DNA from: Hydractinia symbiolongicarpus
Taxonomy: Eukaryota; Cnidaria; Hydrozoa; Anthoathecata; Hydractiniidae
DNA length: 64,000 nt
Direction: 5' to 3'
Assembly (NCBI RefSeq): GCF_029227915.1
Contig: NC_079882.1
Span: forward strand, 8,434,001 to 8,498,000
Positions 50,601 through 62,600 of this stretch are shown here, piece after piece. The position numbers were made by a program, and so were the translations under genes. How positions within the stretch are numbered: position 1 is the stretch's first letter; every line of letters starts with the position of its first letter. The notes under the pieces were generated by a model, which saw only the letters and a list, made by a program, of their open reading frames with translations, was not told the origin of the DNA and searched no databases.

Positions 50601-53600
50601 GTTGGGACATGACTGGACACATATAGAATGTTTAAACTAACAAAAGTCGCTCAAACCTTCCTAACTTTTTGATTGGCTGCTCCAAATGGAATCAAATTTT
50701 GCACATTTGTGGTATTTCATAAAAGGAACAAAATGGTAGCCATAAATTTTGTTTATTTGTTCTATGACATCATCAGAAGTTAGAAATTTGTCCAAAATAC
50801 CACTTGTCTGCCTGAAGTCAAATCACTTTAGTTCTAGGTTGAATTTAAAAAATTCTGTTGGAAATGAAAATGAAAGTTATTTAACATATCTGTTAATCTG
50901 TTAAAATGACGAATTACCGAAAGTCCTATTAGTCCGAAAACAATGGCAGGAAAGAAATCGCACTAATTTGTTTGTCTGTCTTTCTTCCTGCCTGTTTTTC
51001 CACACACTTCACACAGTCAAAATCATTTTTATTTCATTGGTATAGTAACATTTACAAGTCTTAAATATTTACGCATAATAAAAGATTATAAATATACTTT
51101 ACGTAATAGAGCTTCAATTTCATCTTTTTTATAAATTAATTGTCTATTATAGTTTTTAATTGTAACTGTTTTTATAATTATTTGCTTTAATTGTGTTTTT
51201 TGACACTATTTCAATGTGTTGTAGGCAAACTAATGTTATTTTCTTTCAAGTGTTGCAAAAAGCCCTAACATTTTTATTTTCTTAGTTTAGAGTATAATAG
51301 TTTGGGAAAGTGATAATTTATTTTTTGTCTTAGTTACTACCAACAACAAACCAAATGCAACAACAACAACAACTGCACCAACAACAACTACAGCACCACC
51401 TCCAACAACAAGTACAAGTAATCTAATTTTTGCCATGTTCAAGTGCGCTTTTAACTAATAATAAAAAATCCTTGAACTAGAATTTAGATATCTCGAAAAG
51501 TTAATAAAAAGGTTCACTTGAACAAACTGTCTTATAAAATTCCCAATTTTACTTAAGATTTTGGTCTTTTTACATACCAAAAAATCTTTTTAGCAAAGAA
51601 AGATTACGTAAGTATTTCTTGACATAGAAGATTAAACTAGAATAAATTTGACTTAAGCATAGTTAATATCTCTATTTTTCTTCAAGTAGCTAACAATAAA
51701 GGACAAAATGTTGTCAAAGGAGATGATAAAAATGAGGGAGTCTGCCCTTACCTTTATCATCTCCTTTGAGCTGTGTTTTCGTTTATTTAGCTGGTGATCT
51801 GCAGAATTCTATTTTCGACTGTCTTTAAAGAAAACTAAGGAAAAAATACGTATTTCTTACATATCACAAAAACAACATGCCGTACAATAAGCCTATTTCA
51901 ATATCCATTTCCAATTCGCTAAATACACAGCCAGAATAAACATACTAACACAAAAACGAGGTTTGTTTAGAGACAACTTCAATTTTCCAGCGTATTGGCG
52001 CACATTGGTTTGTTAACCTTTATGATTTCTCAAATTAACTTGTCAAATGGGCTAATTATAAAATTTTTGTAAAAGACTTAGAAAATGGCTATCCTGAGCA
52101 TGTTGGGTTGGTGGTATTAGACTGAATATTGGTCTTCATCATGTTATAAATTCAACAAAATGTAGTAAGAGCAATGCAATCATGCAAGGTAAAATAACAC
52201 GTGCTCATAGGTACCCTTGAGCTTTGATTTTTTAAAGATTATGGCCTGTAGAGAAGTTAGCTACAGATAATTGTGTCAATAACAATGTAAAAATATTTCT
52301 AGAAGTATTGCTAGAGTGTTACCCATGTCGGTTATACTCCGGTTACTATGGGTATTGTCATTTATTTGTACCTAAAAAATGATATGTATATAATAAATAT
52401 ATGCTCTTGTTAGACAAATCTGATAGAATGGAATTAAAAATTTTCTTATTATACTTGAGTTTTTTAGTTTAAGCATACTACTGTAAGATGACAATAGATT
52501 TTTTATAAAAAAAACTGCATTTTAATCAAATAATAATAATAATAATAAATATGCATTTGTGGGGGCAAGTGATTACATTAAAAGCTAAGAGAATTTAGAT
52601 AAACAAGTCATGATTTGTTTCAGCCACACATGTTGTTTCAATGCAATAACATATTTAGCCAGTTAAACTGGTCACCCTAACAAAGTTTTCAATATTGTAT
52701 AGATTATATTAATCCTACAATACTAATATGAATCTGAACAGACAAACCAAAACAATAAACAATTTGTGATCTCAGTGATCACAAATTGTTTATTGATTTG
52801 GTACGCAGGGTTGAGTTTAAATATGTTTATTACGAATGTATACTAAATGGAAGTAAAAGCATATTAGCAGGGGAGTGTGACAATAATAACGATACATAGT
52901 TGGGCAGACATCATCTCTGTGTGCAGAGCTAGCTATAACATCCAACCTATAATATCTGGCTAGGATGAAAAGCTGGGTAACTTTTTTAAAATAATTTTAA
53001 CCTAAATTATATAAAGTTTCAGTAAACTAGATAGCTAAACATTATAGACTGTATGGTAAAAAATGTAAACTTTTTTGGAGGAGTAAGAAATGATATAATG
53101 TGTTTGTTGGCTATAACTAGCTAGCTATCTAACATTAAAGTTGTCATAAATACACACTTAAAATCAAAAAATATTCATAATTTTTGTCACAATACCACTA
53201 CTAATAGCCTTTATATTCTTCCAATATGGCAGTTGGAAATTACAAAACCAACATTTCTTAATAACCAAGGTCAGAATACAGCAAGTAAACAACTTGGTGT
53301 TCTGAACTTTAAACTAACCTCGTTTTGTCTGAATTTCTTACCCATAATGCAATATTTGCATTAACGGTTGCTGCCACATCACACCATAAATACATGATTT
53401 GTAGGACGATGAAAAGTTTCACTCAGTCAAAATGAACGAGTTCGCTGTTTCTTACACTCGCAAACCAGAATATACAAAGGAGGAATTAAAAAAAAGTACC
53501 GTCATAAACAAATGCATTAAAAGGTTTGAGCAATGAAGAAGAAGCTAATTAGCACTGGTGCAAATGTAAAAAAATGTGTTGTTTTTCCAACCTAGCAAAT

Positions 53601-56600
53601 GCGTAAATGCTGCAAGGAATTTGAACTATGTTATTTCATTGTTAAGTAACCTTGATTGTATAACCTAACATGCTTCAACAATTTGGTACCCTAGACTATG
53701 AAAGGGCCAGGTTAATAAATCTCTGAGATAATAGTTAAGGAAAGTCTGTATTGATTACTTAAGTAATATACTTATTTCTGTTGTAGTTTCTTCCACAAAG
53801 GAACCATCAACTGCATCTACTACAGGTAAATTATTTTCTGCCATTCTATGTTTTCATTTACTTTTATATTTCTTGTTTCGCAAGAGTTGAAAGAAAATTA
53901 ATAAATAACGCACAGCAAAATTATTTTAGTTAATTGTCTTGTTCTGATCGAAAGAAATCTAGCTAGCCAGCTTTTCCTAAGATATAAAACAATGAAAAAA
54001 ATACAATACATCTCCAACTTCACCCTTGCAAAATGTCCCTGGGCGTTTGCCGTAGCTACGCCTACATTCGATTTTGTTTAATGTTTTGCAAATAAAACAA
54101 ACCCGACGGCTTAAAGATTTCAGCCCATAGCAATAATCTGAAAAAGATATAAAATTATGACATAATTGTTACGATTTATAGCTATAATACATTATCTTTC
54201 ACTAAAAATATCCAGCCTAAACAATTTCTTTTTAAATTAAAATTCATGAATAATTAATTAGTTCTGCTGAACATAGCTTTAGTCTAAGTGCTTGCGAAAT
54301 TGTAAAGAAAGAAATGACGTAATTATTAAAGGAAAACGTTAATAACATCAAAAATGGCGCGTCATAAGACGATCTTCATTATGCTACACTGCACGAGCTT
54401 TAACTTTCGATAGCATATAAACTTTAAATTAAAGTATTGTTCATTGGATAAAAAACAATTTGTTGCACTGTTAGAAATGTTATTGACTTAAAACTGTTAG
54501 CCTTGTTCTCAGAAAAAGTCTGTCAAAACGATGATTTAAGCCTTAGCCTCGATTAGTTTTAGGCGTCCAGGCTCTGGGCTGTCTCTATCTATCCATCAAT
54601 TCATCCATCTCTCTATCTAACTCCCCAGGCGATTTTAAGGATAAAGAAATCAAAAATTTTAATAGCAAACTGAAACAAGCTTTCTCCTCCTTTTCGTGCA
54701 ACGTTTATAACGTTACAAATTATTCACGTAGAAATATTTTGCATTAAGGTTTGCATAAACACTAGGTACTTTTTATGGTAACAAACAATTCATGTTTACA
54801 TAATGTCATTGGCACCACCTGGGATCTCAACTCAGTCACCTACAGAAGGTTTCCTTAATGAACGTTCTGTTCGTCTGAGCTGTTTTTTATAATAGTGATA
54901 GCTAATAGACGGCATGTCAGTATTCACTTCAAATTCTATGTGCTACCTTGCAGCGGATAGATTTTAAAGAATAAATTCTATATCGTTTTTTTGAAAAGAA
55001 TGAACAACATTAAAATTGTACACATTTACTATTTTAGGGCTGGGTGTTAAAAATCTTTCTGAATTTTATGAATCTGAACCTTCATGTCAGGCATTCTATT
55101 TTGTTTTTAGAATATAGTTAATATAGTTAATTGTTTCTTCCTTGCGTGAGAGATTAAGGACCTCCTAAGACCAAATTAGACCAACGAACTTGCAAGTTCC
55201 GATATCTCGTTAGGTGGTCACTTCGTTTCCATTAGATAATTTAGTGAAGCGTCATCATCATCATCATTCTCTGCTTAACGTCCGTTTTCCATGCTAGCAT
55301 GGGTTGGATGGGGTATATTAATGACCCTCTTCCAATCTGATCTAGACTGTGTTAGATCTAAACTTAACTTCCTCTGTATCAAGTCTGCCCTTATAACCTC
55401 CTGCCAAGTCTTTCTCGGTCTGCCTCTGGGCTTTGCCCCAGGAACTATCAAGTCTCTACACTTTCTTACCCAATTATCCTCCTCAATTCTTTTCAAGTGC
55501 CCCAGCCAATTCAATCTTCTTATCTGGATAACATCTTTAATTCTACAGAGACTTAGCCTGCTTCTTAGCTCATCTGAACTCTTTCTGTCTCTCAGACTGG
55601 CGTTACACATCCACCTAACCATTCTCATATCATTCCTTTCTAAACGGTCAAGATCTTCCTGCTTCACTGCCCATGTCTCACTACCGTACAACATACCACT
55701 TCTTTCACAGGCCTCATACAACCTACCTTTTACCTCAATTGACAGGACTCTGCTAGTCAACAAAGGAAGTAACTCTCTGAACTTTTTCTAAGCAGAACCT
55801 GCAAGTAACACTTCTTCCAAAACCCCCTTCACTGCCCAACATATCACCTAAGTAACAAAAGTTCTCAACTATCTCTAACGAGCCACTGTTTACATCATTA
55901 AAGCTGGAAATACTTCATTCTCTATAATCTCACCTTTGCAACGCTTGCATACAAACTGTATGTCAGCTCTTAACCTTCCACTAATACTACTGCACTTCTT
56001 ATGTACCCAATGCTTGCAAGTCTGACAAAAAATAGAGTTACTACCAACCCCTTTCCTGCAAACTCCACAAGGCCAACTACAAGGTCACACTTGGCTGCAA
56101 TGCTACTAATCATGACTTTAGACTTTGCTGTGTTTACCTTTAGCCCTTTCTCTTCTAGTCCTTTCTTCCACTTCTCAGATTTTCAACTAATTCTTCCATT
56201 GACTCTGCTATGAGAACCAAATCATCTGCATACAATAACTCTCATGGACAACCTGTTCTGAACTCCATCGACAGCGCTTCTAAGACTAGAATAAACAACA
56301 AAGGACTAAGTACAGAACCCTGATGTACACCAACATTTACACTAAATTCATCACTAAGTGAATCGTTAATCCTGACACGACTTCTAGCATTGCTGTACAT
56401 AGGCTGTACCATCGTAACTAGCCACTCATCCACACCTAATTTTCTCATAGCCCACCAAATAACTTTACGTGACACTCTATCAAAAGCTTTCTCTAAATCT
56501 ACTTTTCCTGAAGCTGTCTGAGTAAAAATATTGCATCTGTAGTGCAATCACTCTTTCAATAACTTTCATTACTTGATCAACCAACTTCAAACCTCTATAG

Positions 56601-59600
56601 TTACCCCTTTCTAATGCATCACCCTTGCCCTTGAAACAATTCACTATTACACTCGACTGCCACTCACTCGGAATAGCACCATCCTTTATAATCTGGTTAG
56701 CAAGACTTGTAATAAGCTCAACTCCAATATATTCAGATGCTTTTACCATCTCTGCAACAATACCTGATACTCCTGCAGCCTTGCCAATCTTTAATTTCCT
56801 AATAGCCTCCACTACCCATTCTGTCTTGATCTGCATAGCTGACCCTTCTACAACATCATCATCAGACAAATTATCCTCGTCCCAATCAAACTCAGTGTTA
56901 AGCAACCTCTGATAATGATTCTTCCAAGCTACCCTTTTCTCCTCCTCTGTGCTAGCCAAAACACCTTCATCATTACGTATACATTTCTCACCTACAACAT
57001 CTTAATTAGCCTTCTTCATTTGCTTTGCTATCTTGAATACCTCATTGCGCTGGTCTTCCCTTCTTAACACATCTGCAAATCTGTTTCTCTCTGCTTCTGA
57101 TTTTGCCTTATACACTGCTGTACGAGCGCGACGCTTAGCTTCTAAGTAAATATTTTTACTGCCACCTGACTTCCACTCTTTCCAAAGTTTCCTCTTTTCC
57201 TTTATACACTGGTCAACCTCATTATTCCACCACCAGGTCTGTCTATGTCTAGCTGGTCCTTTCGTCCACCCACAAGTATCATCAGAAGCTTCTAGAAGAC
57301 AATTCTTCAAAGTAGTCCAAGTACTTTCAACATTGTCACTATCCCATTTACCATTGTGGGCTAACTGCTGAACTTTTGCACTAAATTGTCTTGCTACAAT
57401 CTTTTCCTTCAGCTTCCAGACTTTTCGATGGGGCCTGTACTTTCCCTTGGCTTCTTTAACACTCTTCAAGATAATATCACAAACCAGTAACCTATGCTGG
57501 GAAACACACTCTTCCCCCGATTTAACTTTCACGTCCTTCACCACTTTCTTGTCTGACTTTCTAACCAGGAAGTAATCTATCTGTGTCTTACAACCACCTG
57601 ACTCATATGTTATCATCCTAATGATGTGTTGCACACCACCATGTCCGTTGCCATTCCAAACTCAAGAAATCTCATCCCTTCCTTATTTCTGCTCCCAAAT
57701 CCATAGCCTCCATGCACACCTCTATAACCTTCAGATGACTTCCCAACATGACCATTAAAGTCGCCGCCCACCATAACAAGTTCAGTGTCTCCAAACTTTG
57801 ATGTGACTGCTATTAACTCGTCTATGTTGTTTATCTATATGTTTGTTTGTCAGACACGCATTTTTAACAAGCTATTTAATTGAAAGATATAGTTTTTGCA
57901 AAAAAAACTGAAAATATATTTCCCTGTCTGTTGGAGTTTACACAAGGTAGTAACCTCAGAGGCCGCTTTCATGACACCCGAAGTCCACGATGTGTTTGTT
58001 CCTTTGGTGGGATTTTAATTTGGTCAATATAAAAAAGTAAAATTTCAAACCGGTGTGTGATTTCCATATAAACACTGTAACCTGGAGGTGGAAGCAAAAT
58101 GCAAAGTTAACCAGCAGTAAAATATCATATTACAGGCACACTTTTCACTACCCTTTGGAATTTCACTTCATCTTAATCCCACCTTATTACATAAATATTA
58201 ATGACGTAAAAGAAATGTCATTTTATTAGAAAAATGATTTTTGATTTATGTTTTTTATAATTGGATTAATTCCTTTGTTTTTTCTGAATAGATGACACAC
58301 AAAGTGGTGGAAGTGAAAGTGGAGATGGTGAAGGTAAGGGACAATCAGCTTTTGAATTTTATTTCTTATTTGCTTAGTTAGTGGTTTGCAAAATTTGGTT
58401 GGACAGTAGGTATTATTGTTTTTTTAATGTGTACTTTCAATATGCCTGAGAATTACTTTGCCTATAGTTGATCCTACTCTACATGTTTTTGCGATGAAAA
58501 ATTCAGAAAATTCAGATTTGGTTTTGTTGACACCCAACACAATTTTTAGTCACAAAAATCTTTTGATTCAGATCATGCAGGACACAAATAGTGGCTGTAT
58601 AATTGGACGTTTTGTTAACTTTTTCAGCCTAACATCTATACAATTATTTAAACTTTCATTGACTAAGTCTATACTTAAGCTGACCTCTTAAGCTTACTTC
58701 AAAAGATAATTCCACCATTTGTAAATAGGCAATACAAAATTGAAGTTAGACTAGGATATTGCAACAACTTCTTTAACAAAATACCCGGAATCCCCTCAAA
58801 CTGAAGAAATTTATGTCGGAAAAGACATGACTTAATTTTCAAAACTTTGTGACACAATTCATTTTAGCCATTAGTTAACAATAATATATATCGCAATTAT
58901 TATGCCATGCAATACTGTCGAGTAAGCAAGTAAGCGTCCAGGCTTATAAAGCGTTAGTACTTCAGTAATACTTTTATTGCGAAGAAAGGGATAGTGTTCC
59001 GTAATACCTTCTCACGAAGAAAGGGATTGTGTTCAGTAATCCTTTTTCACGAAATAAGGGATAGTGTTCAGGAATACTTTTTCACGAGGAAAGGGATAGT
59101 GTTCAGTAATACTTTCTCACGAAGAAAGGGACAGAAGAAAGGGACAGAGTTTCCTCTTTTCCTTTATACACTGGTCAACCTCATTATTCCACCACCAGGT
59201 CTGTCTATGTCTAGCTGGTCCTTTCGTCCACCCACAGGTATCATCAGAAGCTTCTAGAAGACAATTCTTCAAAGTAGTCCAAGTACTTTCAACATTGTCA
59301 CTATCACATTGACCATTGTGGGCTAACTGCTGAACTTTTGCACTAAATTGTCTTGCTACAATCTCTTCCTTCAGCTTCCAGACTTTTCGATGGGGCCTGT
59401 ACTTTCCCTTGGCTTCTTTAACACTCTTCAAGATAATATCACAAACCACACTCTTCCCCCGATATAACTTTCACGTCCTTCACCACTTTCTTGTCTGACT
59501 TTCTAACCAGGAAGTAATCTATCTGTGTCTTACAACCACCTGACTCATATGTTATCAGCCTACTCTGTCTCTTACTGAATGATGTGTTGCAAACCACCAT

Positions 59601-62600
59601 GTCCGTTGCCATTCCAAACTCAAGAAATCTCTCCCCTTCCTTATTTCTGCTCCCAAATCCATAGCCTCCATGCACACCTCTATAACCTTCAGATGACTTC
59701 CCAACATGACCATTAAAGTCGCCGCCCACCATGACAAGTTGAGTGTCTCCAAACTTTGATGGGACTGCTATTAACTCATCATAAAACTTATCTTTATCTT
59801 CCTCACTGAGTCCACACTGTGGAGCATAAACTGACCGAAAGGTGACAATCCTATTACCTATCAAAACTTTATCACTATAATACGACTATTAACACGCATA
59901 ACATCTATTACTTTTTCTACCCACTTCTCTGCAACGAGTATGCCAACTCCTCCATATCCATCACTATTACCAATCCAAAAAAGCTTACACCTTGCCCTCC
60001 TACCTTCCACAAATCTCACTGAAGCTTCTCTCCACCTGACTTCCTGAACACAACACATATCAACAGATCTACGTTCTAACATTTCAACTACTTCACCTGC
60101 TCTACCTCTCAGAATACCAACATTTACACTAGCCATCCTCAACCTAGTGTTATCTACCTTGTGATGTGATAGCTGGGTAACGGTCTGACGATGCTCACAC
60201 GTCGTGGCACAAGCGTGGTGTCTTAAAAATCAATACTTTGGTTTGTTTAATAAAAACAATTTCTAGTAATTCATTTTAATGTGGTATGTTCTGTTTTCAT
60301 AAAATTTCTTCTATCTAGTATGTGCACTACGAAAATTTCCTGAACAACTTTATTGGAAATAAGTTTTTGTTATGTCGTTTCACCTGTGTCGTTTTCACCT
60401 GTAAATGTTATGTCTCTTTCGCAATTGGCATTGAGTAATGGCTATCCGACAGATAATCTATACCAAAAGAACTCATAGTAAACGGAAACACAACACCCAT
60501 TAGAGACAATACAAAAGTCCCATGGAAACAAAGTCTAAAGCGCAGGATCTCATATATTATTTTGCTCACTATTTTAGGCCCTACGCATAAAAGGCAACGA
60601 GTTTTTTTCCATGTGAATAGAATGACATTGTCATCACAAATCTTTAGTTTGATGAAAGCAGATGATCATATATTTTTCTTAGATCATTATTTTATGCACT
60701 ACACACTGACGTCATGAAATTTAGGTTACAATAGTTAAAGAAAGTCTGCATTTTTTACATATTGATTATTTCCGTTGTAGTTTCTTCCAACAAGAAACCA
60801 TTGACAGCACCTACTGCAGGTAACTAGTCTATGTTGTTCATCTATATTTTTGTTTGTCAGACACGCATTTTTAACAAACTATTTAATTGAAAGACATATT
60901 TTTTGCGAAAAAAACTGAAAATATATTTCCCTGTCTGTTGGAGTTTACACAAGAAAGTAACCTCAGAGGCCGCTTTCATGACACCCGAAGTCCACGATGT
61001 GTTTGTTCCTTTGGTGGGATTTTAATTTGGTCAATATAAAAAAGTAAAATTTCAAACCGGTGTGTGATTTCCATATAAACACTGTAACCTAGAGGTGGAA
61101 GCAAAATGCAAAGTTAACCGGCAGTAAAATATCATATTACAGGCACACTTTTCACTACCCTTTGGAATTTCACTTCATCTTAATCCCACCTTATTACATA
61201 AATATTAATGACGTAAAAGAAATGTCATTTTATTAGAAAAATGATTTTTGATTTATGTTTTTTTTAATTGGATTAATTCCTTTGTCTTTTCTGAATAGAT
61301 GATACACAAAGTGGTGGAAGTAAAAGTGGAGATGATGAAGGTAAGGGACAATCAGCTTTTGAATTTTATTTCTTATTTGCTTAGTTAGTGATTTGCAAAA
61401 TTTGGTTGGACAGTAGGTATTGTTGTTTTTTTAATGTGTACTTTCAATATGCCTGAGAATTACTTTGCCTATAGTTGATCCTACTCTACATGTTTTTGCG
61501 ATGAAAAATTCAGAAAATTCAGATTTGGTTTTGTTGACACTAAACACAATTTTAGTCACAAAAATCTTTTGATTCAGATCATGCAGGACACAAATAGTGG
61601 CTGTATAATTGGACGTTTTGTTAACTTTTTCAGCCTAACATCTATACAATTATTTAAACTTTCATTGACTAACTTTTTTTAAGTCTATACTTACTTTAAA
61701 GTCTATACTTAAGCTGACCTCGTAAGCTTACTTCAAAAGATAATTCCACCATTTGTAAATAGGCAATACAAAACTGAAGAAATTTATGTCGGAAAGGACA
61801 TGACTTAATTTTCAAAACTTTGTGACACAATTCATTTTAGCCATTAGTTAACAATAATATATATCGCAATTATTATGCCATGCAATACTGTCGAGTAAGC
61901 AAGTAAGCGTCCAGGCTTATAAAGCGTTAGTACTTCAGTAATACTTTTGTTGTGAAGAAAGGGATAGTGTTCAGTAATACCTTTTCACGAGAAAGGGACA
62001 GTGTTCCGTAATACCTTCTCACGAAGAAAGGGATTGTGTTCAGTAATACTTACTTTCTCACGAGGAAAGGGATAGTGTTCAGTAATCCTTATCACGAAAT
62101 AAGGGATAGTGTTCAGGAATACTTTCCCATGAAGAAAGGGACAGTGTTCAGTAATACTTTCTCACGAGGAAAGGGATAGTGTTCAGTAATACCTTCTCAC
62201 GAAGAAAGGGATAGTGTTCAGTAATACCTTCTCACGAAGAAAGGGATAGTGTTCAGTAATACCTTCTCACGAAGAAAGGGATAGTGTTCAGTAATACCTT
62301 CTCACAAAGAAAGGGATAGTGTTCAGTAATACTTTCTCACGAAGAAAGGGACAGTGTTCAGTAATACCTTCTCACGAAGAAAGGGACAGTGTTCAGTAAT
62401 ACCTTCTCACGAAGAAAGGGATAGTGTTCAGTAATACTTTCTCACGAAGAAAGGGATAGTGTTCAGTAATACCTTCTCACGAAGAAAGGGATAGTGTTCA
62501 GTAATACCTTCTCACGAAGAAAGGGATAGTGTTCAGTAATACCTTCTCACGAAGAAAGGGATAGTGTTCAGTAATACTTTCTCACGAAGAAAGGGATAGT

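Noticed and set aside
55291-55791. 166-codon plus-strand open frame
   Set aside because: It is the reverse strand of the LINE A C-terminal region, whose minus-strand reading has clear motifs.
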